A stretch of 64,000 nt of DNA from Trichomonas vaginalis G3. Taxonomy: Eukaryota; Parabasalia; Trichomonadida; Trichomonadidae. The DNA lies in NCBI RefSeq assembly GCF_026262505.1, contig NC_067205.1, positions 24,151,585 to 24,215,584 on the forward strand. Direction: 5' to 3'. Each line of letters opens with the position of its first letter. The stretch's first letter is position 1. This document shows, in pieces, positions 54,974 to 64,000 of the stretch. The notes beneath the pieces are model-generated. The model was given only the letters and a program-made list of their open reading frames with translations, ran no database searches and had not been told where the DNA came from. The translations under genes and the position numbers were made by a program.

Positions 54974-55199
54974 CCATTTATTCCGGAAATTTAATTGAAT
55001 ATTATCTAATATTATTGCTTTAGGGATTAAGCATACTTTCATATAAAAATTTATTTCTTATATTGTTTTGCAATAACTACATGAATAATTTTGGAATAGA
55101 AAAAATAACAACAGTTAAACTTTATTTTCATACTTTCAGGGAATACAATTCAATGTTGGTTACAAATTCAATGATTTTAATTGCAGTATAGAAAAAAAT
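54974..55199. other. Intergenic
   Basis: AT-rich; nothing supported. Confidence 0.4.
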
Positions 55200-55766
55200 T
55201 TATTCTAATTTCCATGCATTCTTGATTAACAATATGAAATGTTCATCATTATCGATAGAAGGTGAAATTTGGCGATAGTAGTTGATGAATTCGTCCTTTG
55301 TGATCTTTCCATCACCATTATCGTAATTTGCACATAAGTTCTTGAAAACCTCAGCAGCACTAACTTTACCAACACGGACAGCTTCTGATTTCTCTTTGTT
55401 GTGAACAGCTTGAAGATCTTTGATATCAACATAACCGTTATTATCTTTATCGATTGATTCGAAGGCCTTAACAACCATATCAATTCTTGCTTGGCTCATT
55501 GGCTTAGCAAGCCTGAACAAGAACTCTTCGTAATCAATTGCACCACTACCATCTCTATCAAGATCTTTTGAGAGAGCTGCAATCTGATCCTTGTTGTACT
55601 TCAATCCAATATCGTGAATTAACTTTGGAAACTCTTCTCTGATGTCGATCTTTTTATTTCCATCATCATCAGCGATGCCAAAAAGTCTTCCAATGCCTCT
55701 AATGCCAATAGCGCCACGCTCAATTATTCTTTGACGGATTTCTTCGTATAAAGGTTCAACAGACAT
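55200..55766 (-). CDS. Calcyphosin-like EF-hand calcium-binding protein
   Basis: 188 residues from ATG 55766 (MSVEPLYEE), chosen because an initiator lies 23 nt upstream; an in-frame ATG at 55820 would pass over that initiator. Layout follows calcyphosin: RGAIGIRGIGRLFGIADDD (first, degenerate EF-hand), then canonical loops DRDGSGAIDYEE and DKDNNGYVDIKD, a fourth loop DNGDGKITKDE, and the ending SIDNDEHFILLIKNAWKLE. The second and third loops keep the liganding acids. Probably a cytosolic or axonemal calcium sensor; in other eukaryotes relatives are linked to cilia. Stop reads TAAA. Confidence 0.9.
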   Translation of the reverse strand: MSVEPLYEEIRQRIIERGAIGIRGIGRLFGIADDDGNKKIDIREEFPKLIHDIGLKYNKDQIAALSKDLDRDGSGAIDYEEFLFRLAKPMSQARIDMVVKAFESIDKDNNGYVDIKDLQAVHNKEKSEAVRVGKVSAAEVFKNLCANYDNGDGKITKDEFINYYRQISPSIDNDEHFILLIKNAWKLE

Positions 55767-55781
55767 GTATTCTTGTTGAGA

Positions 55782-55791
55782 AATGAAGTGA
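55782..55791 (-). promoter_or_regulatory. Host initiator TCACTTCATT
   Basis: Minus-strand TCACTTCATT with start A at 55789; agrees with the extended consensus. Confidence 0.7.
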
Positions 55792-56610
55792 TAAGAAATT
55801 GATAACAATGAAAATTTCATAAGAAAACTTCCGATAATTCAATAAAAACCTTATTAACGATAATTTAATTGAGTTTATATTAATAAAACTATACTGAGCA
55901 GTCCTCTCCCAGAATAAAGTCTTTTCTTTGACTGAAAAGTTACAACAAATTAAGGCATTTCCATTTATTGTCATAATTACAATCTTATTATGAATACTAC
56001 AATTTTCAAAAAATTTAAGATCATTTTTGTTTCAATTTTTTGAATCGAAAAATTAATATTTCTTACCAATAAAAGTGCAAATATGGCATTTGATGTTTCT
56101 GTTCAAGCATTTATTAATAAAATGTTAATAAAATTGATCGCAGATTTTATGATTTAAACAATAAGATCTCTAAAATAGTTATTAAAGGCCTAACAAGATT
56201 CTATCAACATTTAATACATTACAAGTACTACAAGAGATAATAAAATAACTTCAGTTTCAATCGAATTTAGTGTATTAACACCAATTTTTAATAAATTGAT
56301 AGTTTTGGCTTGAATTTATCATGCTTTAGCTAAACATTTGATTTATTAAACATACATACTGCCAATTGTTGAGTAATACATATTTAAACCCAATAATCTA
56401 AACTTTTTATCAATATATTTTCCAATAAACACGTCAACTCATCCAATTATCACTATGTTGACAGTTCTCCATTAGTAATATGTATTGTAATGCAAATAAA
56501 TCAGCAGAAATATTTGAAAAAGTACAAAAATTACCCTTATTAAGTTGACAATAAAGTTTATCTTAAGTATTTACATATTTGTCATCTCAATTTCTCTAAA
56601 GTTTTTATAT
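55792..56610. other. Intergenic between divergent genes
   Basis: About 0.8 kb of AT-rich DNA without supported features. Confidence 0.5.
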
Positions 56611-56616
56611 TCATTT
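56611..56616 (+). promoter_or_regulatory. Host initiator TCATTT before a GTG start
   Basis: Start A at 56613; the next in-frame candidate codon, GTG, is 12 nt downstream, the distance at which ATG lies in the other genes here. Confidence 0.55.
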
Positions 56617-56624
56617 GTGAAAAA

Positions 56625-59417
56625 GTGACAAAAATTATTTATCTCAATCTCTTATTTTTCTTTGTTAATTCGCTTGATAGGAACGCATTTATCAACAGAC
56701 TACAATATATTCGGTCTTACCAACAAAGTGATGGTGGATTTGGTGAGATTGGTCAAAAATCAGATATCAAATCTTTAACACGCGCATTTTATATCATTAC
56801 AACATTCGGATTGTACTCTAAAATCGATTTTTTGTCATCAAAATCATATTGTGATCGTCTAATCAATTCAGATGGTTTAGTTGGTTTCAGAGTTGGTGAA
56901 AAATCATCAATTCGAGGAATTTATTATTATACAAAGTTATCATCATTACCAATTACAAAACTTAATTCTGACAAAATCGAGCAATTCCTTTTAACAAATT
57001 TCGATAACAAAACTTCATTATTCAGAAACAATATTCATGATAAACCAAATATAAAATCAACATATTATGCTATAAAAATAATCAAAAGACTTCAATTAAA
57101 TATTTCAAAATTTCAATTCATAAATCTCAAAAATTATCTTGAAGAAAATCATTTGAATCACTATTTTAAGTTTGAAAACATCTCAATTATCAGATCACAA
57201 CAAATTGCTAAATACATACTTCATCATTTATTTGATATTTCGATTGACGAAAGTTTCATTTTCTTTGAAGACGAAATTCACAAATTAACACTCTTTAATA
57301 ACATTTCTACAAAACAATATTATCAATTGCATTCACTTTCTAATCAATTTAGAACAGGAATTAGAGAAAATCATGAATATTCATTAAAAGAACTTTTTTA
57401 TTCAACAAAAATCATTCACAAAACAGAAGATATCACACGTATTGTTTCTATTAATATGTCTGTTGTTAACAAAGATAACTCTATTCTTTCATTTGAATCA
57501 GAAAAGTTTGAAAAAATCCGATTTCGTCTAAAAATCACATTTTTTAATTTATATATCAATCCACTTTTGAAAATTAACTTTTCTATCAACAAAATCATTC
57601 AATTCAACGACAACAACCTTTCATCATCTGAATACTTTTACAAGAACAATATAGCACATCTAAAAGAGTCTCATACAAATCAAAATTACTTTAATAATCA
57701 TTTATTCAATAATAAAGATAATCATGAAAATAAATCAGAAGAAATCGAAGAAATTATTGAAAATACTTCTGATCTAATAGCAAATGAAACTAATATAAAT
57801 GAATCTCAAGAAATAGAAGAAAATATTAAAAAAGACAATGAAACTAATATTAATGAACAAAATATTTCTCAATCAAATGTAGATTATAATAATCAGAGTC
57901 ACAAGATGTCATTAGATATGAGTACGGGTTTGTATGTTAGTGATGAATATTTTAATATTTCAGAATATGGTCAATATGAGATCATATTTCATATCAATCT
58001 TTTTGAGAGAAACTCAGGAAAGTTTTGTATTTCATTCAAAGAAAATATTTTTGTTTCAGTTCCATTTTTTGTTTCTGCTGAAACAGAAGATAATTCTAAT
58101 ATTGTTGAATACGGATCATCAATCAAAATATCATGTATTTCGCCAAATCATCTCAATGATTCGCATGTTTATTTCAAACTTTTTGATTCAAGCTTTTATC
58201 TTTTGAAGAAAGATCGAATCATTTTTTCATCAGACGAAATCATTTTCTATCATAAATTCACAGAAGAAAATATTATTTTTCCAGGAACAATTATCATTTT
58301 TATTGAAGTTGAAGATCCAGAAAATGGAATTTTCACTATTCGAGAACTGAAAAACATTCGATTTAAATGTCAATTTGAAGTTGAAAATTATTCATTTTCT
58401 AATTCATTCAAAGATGTTTATAGTTTGAAAATCATTCCAAAAATTGTTTCATGTAACAACATTAATTTGTATATTCCTCATGAACGCGCTCGATTCATTT
58501 TGAAATTGACAAGTTTATCACATTATATCGAAACTATCGAAGGAATTCCTATTTCATATGACAAACATATATATAGTTATCTTTTCAACTTTAAAGTTTC
58601 AGAAACTATTGATTTTATTCTTGATTTCAATTTTATCCTTTGCATCAACTATGAAACTAATATAAAAATGAACATCAAATCTCCGTTTTCAAACAAAAAA
58701 TTGATTTTATCACAACTTAAAACAAATCTTTCATCAACTTCATCATCTTCATCAACAGAACAAAATATTAAATACAAAGTTAAACATGGAGATAATTTCA
58801 CAATCTCATTTTTTGTTTTAGATTCAGAAAAACATAGAATTTTGAACATTCTTCATTGTGATATTTTTGTTTCTCTTCTTCAAGATAATGAAATCATCAA
58901 ACGTATTAAATGCATTCAACGTGTTAATGGAATTTTTGAATGCAATGTTTTGATTGACAGTTATTTTTCGAAAGGACTTGTTTCTACATCTATTTCTGTT
59001 TTCAACAAAACTTTATCAACAAACGAAATATATTTTGATATTATTACTAACATTTCATTTTCTCTTCTTTATCATTATCATCATCATATTTTGACTATAT
59101 ATTCAGAATGCATTAGTGATGAACATTCTATTATATACGGTGGAAACTTTGAATATTATATATATGACATGCATCATCAATACATCATGAAACTGAAGAG
59201 TTCACGAGAACATAATTTAGTCAGTCTTCCATATAAATACACGCCATGTCATGTTATTCTTAAATATCAAAATCACGATAATATTTTGACCGAAATCTTT
59301 ATTGAACGACGCTCATTTTTTAGATATTTTGTTGAAGAATTCGACATTGAATACATTTTCATTCTTATTTCATTTACACTTTTTACATTTTCAATATATC
59401 TTCGATATCACTTTTAA
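56625..59417 (+). CDS. Type I membrane protein with N-terminal alpha/alpha-toroid-like repeats, 930 residues
   Basis: Open frame of 930 codons whose first usable codon is GTG; no in-frame ATG precedes it before a stop at 56541. The leader (TKIIYLNLLFFFVNS) is a signal peptide. Residues 25-170 have YQQSDGGFGEI and related blocks like terpenoid-cyclase/prenyltransferase toroids. Then come beta-rich domains, an acidic Asn/Glu linker (about 360-430), and a single transmembrane helix near the C-terminus (YIFILISFTLFTFSIYL). Ribophorin II-type OST subunits and alpha-macroglobulin relatives share a toroid, but neither fits well; I leave it unnamed. Very AT-rich codon use. Stop reads TAAA. Confidence 0.7.
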   Translation: MTKIIYLNLLFFFVNSLDRNAFINRLQYIRSYQQSDGGFGEIGQKSDIKSLTRAFYIITTFGLYSKIDFLSSKSYCDRLINSDGLVGFRVGEKSSIRGIYYYTKLSSLPITKLNSDKIEQFLLTNFDNKTSLFRNNIHDKPNIKSTYYAIKIIKRLQLNISKFQFINLKNYLEENHLNHYFKFENISIIRSQQIAKYILHHLFDISIDESFIFFEDEIHKLTLFNNISTKQYYQLHSLSNQFRTGIRENHEYSLKELFYSTKIIHKTEDITRIVSINMSVVNKDNSILSFESEKFEKIRFRLKITFFNLYINPLLKINFSINKIIQFNDNNLSSSEYFYKNNIAHLKESHTNQNYFNNHLFNNKDNHENKSEEIEEIIENTSDLIANETNINESQEIEENIKKDNETNINEQNISQSNVDYNNQSHKMSLDMSTGLYVSDEYFNISEYGQYEIIFHINLFERNSGKFCISFKENIFVSVPFFVSAETEDNSNIVEYGSSIKISCISPNHLNDSHVYFKLFDSSFYLLKKDRIIFSSDEIIFYHKFTEENIIFPGTIIIFIEVEDPENGIFTIRELKNIRFKCQFEVENYSFSNSFKDVYSLKIIPKIVSCNNINLYIPHERARFILKLTSLSHYIETIEGIPISYDKHIYSYLFNFKVSETIDFILDFNFILCINYETNIKMNIKSPFSNKKLILSQLKTNLSSTSSSSSTEQNIKYKVKHGDNFTISFFVLDSEKHRILNILHCDIFVSLLQDNEIIKRIKCIQRVNGIFECNVLIDSYFSKGLVSTSISVFNKTLSTNEIYFDIITNISFSLLYHYHHHILTIYSECISDEHSIIYGGNFEYYIYDMHHQYIMKLKSSREHNLVSLPYKYTPCHVILKYQNHDNILTEIFIERRSFFRYFVEEFDIEYIFILISFTLFTFSIYLRYHF

Positions 59418-59805
59418 AATACATTATTTGCCTTATAAAACATACTATTTATTAAATTCTTTCTATATTTCTGTATTATCTCCACTTCTTTTTATACATT
59501 TATCGAGCGAAAAATACCTAGTTCATTCAATAATATCAAGGATATTTCATCTCTAAAATAAGTTAATCAAATTCTCAGATTAACTTTATTGGAAGCACTC
59601 TATATATACATGTAATGTTTATGTTTATTTTAAACCTTGAAAAAGGCTTCTGGTAAGTTTTTCATTTGATTTTAGATTCAAAAATGGAATACATTATTGA
59701 AACTAAATATATTTTGTCACAATTAAGACCATTTCGGATTAAAATTTTCGGAAGAAAAAAAAATAATCGGAAAATTTTACATCAAACATTTCATTCTTGT
59801 AGCAA
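59418..59805. other. Intergenic
   Basis: AT-rich; no supported feature. Confidence 0.5.
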
Positions 59806-60795
59806 TGAATCTCTATATTCATTGCTCATATAAGTCCATTCCGATTCAAACTATATTTACGTTTCGAAGAATCAGCAACACGTATTTGGACACAATATTA
59901 CGAAAACGTTTCTCCTCCAAAATTTATTACAGGGGACAACCCTCAAGTTGTTGAATCCGATAAACGATGCTTCACATATATCTGTCGATTCATTGATATT
60001 CAAGATAGAGCAATCAAATTCACGGATACAGAAGATTTTTCAATTTTACTCTGCGAAAACGTCTTTAACAAAGGACCAGGAACAGTCTTGATTGAAAGTA
60101 ATTATGAAAACGACATTGTTATTGACAAATTTTGTTCATATGAAAGTCAAACTTCATCTAACGGTCAGTTTACGTATTTTAAAGGTAATATCAGCAGTAC
60201 AATCCTCCAAGGATCAATTTATAATGGAGGAAACTCTTCACAAGATGCAATGATTGGCCAATTCCAAGGATATACATCTCTTTCAAAAACAAACATTACT
60301 AACTGCATTTGTCGTTTAGGAACAGGTTTTTATTACCTTGGTGTTCAGTCAACAACAAATGTTTCATTTTGTAATTTTGTGAATTTAGAAGTAACTGTAT
60401 ACGCAATCACTATGTTTTCTTCAAGTCCAGGAAATATTGAAAGATGTAATTATATAAACAACTCCCAAAAAGATACATATAATGGATTAGTTTTAGTTTG
60501 GGCTAAAAGACATGATATTTTAGATTCTTCTTTCCAAAATAACCTAAAAGATGTACCTTTATTTTGTTCGAATGGAGGACAGATTTCTATAATTCGATGC
60601 CATGTTGATAATTTTAAAGCTGATGGATTAGTTGATACATCAGAAATGACATCAAATTCATTTATTAATGAAATAGAGTTCTATACAACAAGTCCATGTG
60701 AAGAAAAATTAATTTTACGAAATCAAGATAAAAAAGATTCAATTTTTAAAAATCTTAAATTTATTGCATTAATAATGCTTTTCAAATCCAAATGA
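59806..60795 (+). pseudogene. Trichomonad beta-helix surface protein fragment
   Basis: Beta-helix-type short repeats (LQGSIYNGGNSSQD, NVSFCNFVNLEVT, GNIERCNYINNSQK, ISIIRCHVDNF). ATG 59806 opens only a short frame; the long frame, coding from about 59814, has no ATG near its start. There is no membrane anchor before the stop at 60795; the anchored protein at 60867 is on the other strand, so it cannot supply one. Likely an eroded member of the large surface family also represented at 34920-35904. Confidence 0.5.
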
Positions 60796-60866
60796 TAAAT
60801 AAAAATTTAATTATAAAGAATTGATAAATAATATTTTTTACTGAATCTAACAATTATAAAATAAAA

Positions 60867-61715
60867 TTAATCTTGTGTTTGAAGAATTGGTTCTTCATTC
60901 AGATTAAGATTAATATTAATTTTAGATTTATGCTTCTTTATTGCATAAATAGTTATGAAAGTCACAAAAGCAATGAAAGAAGTACTTAAAACACAAATTA
61001 AAATCAAATATTTGTGTTTGAAAATAATTTGTTTGAATTTCCCTTCATATGTGCAGCCATAGTTAACAGTATCTAATCCGAATAATGGATAACTCTCGTT
61101 GTCACTCATTGTGTCAAAAACTCCAAACTTGCAATAGTTACTGTGTTCGTATGAAAATGCATAGAAATCGTAACTTGTTATATTTGATTTGTCTGTTGCT
61201 CGTAGAAATACTCGTTCTTGATCAATATAGTAGTATTCGTCTTTGATCGTTGAAATATAATCTGATGGACTCTCATATACGTACATCTGTGCTGTGTTTG
61301 ATGATGTTGATTGTGTAACTCTGAAACTTGGGCCTATTGGGAAGATACAAATGTTGTTGAATGTCAAATTAGAGTCTGAGAGTGATCCATATGTTGACCC
61401 TTCTGAATAATACATGTAATCACACATTTTTCCTTTAGTAACAAATAAATTGAAATCGAATGTCATTTTATATGTCATATTATCGAGTTTGATTATAAAA
61501 TTCTTGTGAGGCACGTATAATGCTTTAATAAATGTCATTGTTGTTATTTCTGTATAATTTGGGAAATAAAATGTCATTGAAGCTTCAAAATTTTTTGCGA
61601 TAATAAACACTTGATCTTCTTTGTTTGTGAGAGCTATTTCAACTTCATCTCTTGGTTCCATTGTCATTGGATAAAAGCCTGGGTCTGTAATACGTAAACA
61701 CAGAATATGAAACAT
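60867..61715 (-). CDS. Single-pass membrane protein, 282 residues, unknown
   Basis: Extracellular part of about 230 residues with repeated Tyr/Phe-rich strands, six or so cysteines (GKMCDYMYY, NICIFPIG, NYCKFGVFD, NYGCTYEG) and N-glycosylation-type sites, then a transmembrane helix (YLILICVLSTSFIAFVTFITI) and a short basic tail. ATG 61715 lies 11 nt after an initiator. The N-terminus MFHILCLRIT is only weakly hydrophobic, so the signal peptide is uncertain. Composition suggests a trichomonad surface protein; no family recognised. Confidence 0.7.
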   Translation of the reverse strand: MFHILCLRITDPGFYPMTMEPRDEVEIALTNKEDQVFIIAKNFEASMTFYFPNYTEITTMTFIKALYVPHKNFIIKLDNMTYKMTFDFNLFVTKGKMCDYMYYSEGSTYGSLSDSNLTFNNICIFPIGPSFRVTQSTSSNTAQMYVYESPSDYISTIKDEYYYIDQERVFLRATDKSNITSYDFYAFSYEHSNYCKFGVFDTMSDNESYPLFGLDTVNYGCTYEGKFKQIIFKHKYLILICVLSTSFIAFVTFITIYAIKKHKSKININLNLNEEPILQTQD

Positions 61716-61722
61716 TATTCAA

Positions 61723-61728
61723 AAATGA
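61723..61728 (-). promoter_or_regulatory. Host initiator TCATTT
   Basis: Minus-strand TCATTTTTGAATA, start A at 61726, 11 nt before ATG 61715. Confidence 0.65.
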
Positions 61729-62029
61729 TATTGATCGAGATGATTTAATACATTCAATTGAGTACCGTATTAGCAATTTAGATGCAACCAGTAAAAACTA
61801 TTACTCGTTATTGAATTATTTAGAATTACTTTGGATATATAAGGAGGAAATCTTAAGTTGTTACTTCTGGAATCAAACGTCTAAGAATATAAGGAAAAAA
61901 TGTTATTTTTTCAAATTTATGCATTTGATTTTGCAAATATTACATTAATTTTGATAAATTTTGAATATGCATATTGGAGCTGTTTTAGTTCAATATAGAA
62001 AGCATAGTGTTTATTGGAATGACAGTTTG
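61729..62029. other. Intergenic between divergent genes
   Basis: 300 bp of AT-rich DNA shared as upstream region by both flanking genes; no further motif supported. Confidence 0.5.
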
Positions 62030-62035
62030 TCACTT
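62030..62035 (+). promoter_or_regulatory. Host initiator TCACTT for the cysteine peptidase
   Basis: TCACTTTTTGG, start A at 62032, 14 nt before ATG 62046. It selects 62046 rather than 62098 as the original start. Confidence 0.7.
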
Positions 62036-62045
62036 TTTGGTCGAA

Positions 62046-63090
62046 ATGAAAACATTAATAATACATATTATATTATTGTTAATTTTCTATAATTTTTATG
62101 GAGAGTTTTCAATTTTTGAAATACTCTGAATTTTGTCAAAATCGGAATAAAAACATTTTGAAGATAAGTTTTTATCCACACGAAGAGAAGAGTTTTATAG
62201 GATGGATGCGTGAAACAAATAACATGTTTACGGGCGATGAATATCATTTCAGATTTGGCATTTGGATGTCAAATAAGAGAAGAATTCAGGAACATAATCG
62301 AGCAAATCTTGGATTTACTCTTGCTCTTAACAAATTTGCACATATGACAAAGTCCGAATATGAAAGTTTGCTTGGAACTACTATGCCAAATAGCTTTGGT
62401 AAAAACGGGAAAAAAGCCGAAAAAATTAATTCAGATATTTCTGAACATGTTGATTGGCGAGAAAAAAACGTTGTCAATCCTATCCAAAACCAAGGTGCCT
62501 GTGGTTCTTGCTGGGCATTTTCCGCAATTCAAGCTCAAGAATCTGCTTATGCTATTAAAACGCAAGTTCTTCAAAAGCTATCAGAGCAATTCTGCGTAGA
62601 TTGTGTTGATGCAAGTCACGGCTGCAATGGTGGATGGATGGATTACGTTTACGATTGGGTTACCTATAATACACATGGAAAATACATGTTATTGTCAGAT
62701 TATCCATACAAAGGAGTTCAAGGTTCATGCATTTATGATAAAACTAAGCTCACTTCCCATTTAGAAGGATATTACAATGTTCCACGTCAGAATGAAACAG
62801 CTTTAGCAGAATACATTGCTAACTACGGTCCTGCAGCTATTGCTGTTAATGCTTCTCCATATACTTTCACTTACTACTCAGGTGGAGTTTATACAGATTC
62901 AGCTTGCATTGCAACCATGTTAAACCACGGTGTTGGCTGTGTAGGATTTGGCAAAGAAGGTGATAAGAAGTACTGGATTGTCAGAAACTCTTCCGGACCT
63001 GAATGGGGTGAAAAAGGCTACATAAGAATAGGAAGAGATATGGGAAACCTTTGCGGTGTTTCTAGCGCAGCATTTGTTCCATATGCTTAA
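62046..63090 (+). pseudogene. Papain-like cysteine peptidase (C1A), frameshift after the signal peptide
   Basis: ATG 62046, placed by the initiator, encodes a signal peptide (KTLIIHIILLLIFYNFYG) that ends at TGA 62127. The peptidase itself is open from 62098 in another frame: I29-type propeptide (YHFRFGIWMSNKRRIQEHN, LALNKFAHMTKSEYESLLG), mature start near VDWREKN, NQGACGSCWAFS with catalytic Cys, CVDASHGCNGGWMD, LNHGVGCVGFG with catalytic His, and RNSSGPEWGEKGY with catalytic Asn. The Trp after Asn-Ser in this last motif is Ser here. Such lysosomal/secreted cathepsin L-like enzymes are a major trichomonad family. Stop reads TAAA. Confidence 0.88.
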
Positions 63091-64000
63091 ATTTATATCT
63101 AATAGTATATTTTAGTATTTATTTCTAATAAATATTCTATATATATTAGTTTTACAACAAAGATTTTTGAGTTTTGAAATAGGTAATTGTACAACTTTGA
63201 AGAATTAAAGAAAAATCTCATTGCAATTTCAATGTTAAATATAAAAAATCTTTTTTGCTTTGATAGAATCTATTAATAATCTTTATCATCAAGCATCCAT
63301 TGATTTTAAAGGACATTTTGTAGCTAAGAATTTTTCATAAAATCAAAAATGATCATAGAAAGTACAGATTTGTTGATAATTTTCAAAAAAAATTTATTTT
63401 TTGTTTGAAAATTTCCTCTGAATTATAGGATATTGATACTTTAACGCTAAAATACAGGGCGAGCCTAAGAGATTTCATATGGAAAAATGCATAAAATTTA
63501 AAAGCATGGTTTCGTATTCTTATTTGATCATGTTCTCATGAATTTTTCCATTAACCAAACCTAGGAATCAAATTCTTAAGCATCCTATATGTAAGAAACA
63601 ATAAAACCAGAGTGAGGTTCATTTCGGAAAGGAATTTCGATAAAAAAATTTTACCCAGATTTTCCTTACTTTTACCACCTCTCTAAAGCTGGGGACACCG
63701 CCTATCGTTGGGAGTAGCTATTAAATATAACCACCAAGGGTATTTTTCGAAATGCCGGTGTAGTGGAAACATCCGACATAATGATTCATTATGCTAAGGT
63801 TTGATTCCCATTTAGCAAATTTTTTTCTTTTTTGGATCATGAATTTTTTTTTGGGTCACTATAAGATTTGTTTCATGTTCTAAATCTGCTGCATATGTAA
63901 TCTATTTTTATTTACCTATTTTTTAAAAATCTATTGGATTGCCAAATTTGAATATATTTAAAATCATAAAAATCCAAAAAAACTATAAATATATGTTTTA
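63091..64000. other. Intergenic to window end
   Basis: 0.9 kb without coding frames. A locally less AT-rich patch (63670-63820) with short complementary pieces was considered as a tRNA and not accepted. Confidence 0.4.

Noticed and set aside
54810..54980. Naming the small membrane remnant as RAMP4/SERP1
   Set aside because: Only the general layout agrees; no diagnostic residues can be shown.
56625..57150. Ribophorin II (OST subunit) as a name for the 930-residue protein
   Set aside because: The N-terminal toroid-like repeats fit, but there is a single C-terminal helix and the middle domains do not match, so I left it unnamed.
63755..63820. tRNA-like segment (GGTGTAGTGG box, GGTTTGATTCC box and TTTAGCA end)
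   Set aside because: The acceptor arms pair poorly, the anticodon-like stem is too long (CATAATG/CATTATG), and the loop lacks U33. At best a decayed tRNA-like piece.

Overview
The window is nuclear DNA of a trichomonad parabasalid, most probably Trichomonas vaginalis. Evidence: very AT-rich, compact, apparently intronless genes; an ankyrin protein with the Trichomonas-specific DUF3447-type region and its 33-residue NINEKDKDG repeats; GP63-like and papain-like peptidases; and host core promoters that match the T. vaginalis initiator (TCA-pyrimidine-T-A/T) 11 to 23 nt before the ATG. Several host stop codons read TAAA, the fused stop and polyadenylation signal known in this species.

Region 1 (1-15687) is the right part of a Maverick/Polinton virus-like transposon, cut at the left by the window edge. 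Order: major-capsid C-terminus, packaging ATPase, four structural or unknown genes, a phage-type tail-fibre gene, a KilA-N gene, a long iteron array, a primase-SF3 helicase gene, an inverted iteron array, two small genes, integrase, and protein-primed-type DNA polymerase B. It joins directly to the outer 77 bp of its terminal inverted repeat through an internal deletion. It sits inside the ankyrin gene that follows.

Region 2 (15688-36252) is host DNA: disrupted ankyrin/DUF3447 gene, a serine-rich unknown, a secreted unknown, a frameshifted GP63, a coiled-coil ankyrin protein, an ENT nucleoside transporter, a degenerate GH31 glucosidase fused in frame to a PP1-like phosphatase, a seven-TM GOST-like protein, and a broken beta-helix surface protein.

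Region 3 (36253-54646) is a complete 18,394 bp Maverick of the same family, with 432 bp inverted repeats and a 6 bp target duplication (TAGATT). It shares gene order with copy 1 but lacks KilA-N, has a different fibre tip and shorter, diverged iteron arrays. Most of its large genes carry single-base breaks or nonsense codons, so it is probably not autonomous as sequenced.

Region 4 (54647-64000) is host DNA: a possible small membrane-protein remnant, a calcyphosin-like EF-hand protein, a 930-residue membrane protein whose start is GTG, a beta-helix gene fragment, a single-pass membrane protein, and a papain-like cysteine peptidase with a frameshift after its signal peptide.

The Maverick genes form a virion and replication kit: capsid, packaging ATPase, fibre, membrane-active small peptides, integrase, polymerase and primase-helicase. 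Nearly all carry a T-rich motif just before the ATG on either strand, unlike the host initiator. The most notable points are the swapped fibre tip, the primase-helicase cassette bracketed by inverted iteron arrays, the KilA-N module with a duplicated promoter, and an HNH-like zinc module inside the polymerase. Many single-base indels could be real decay or sequencing error.
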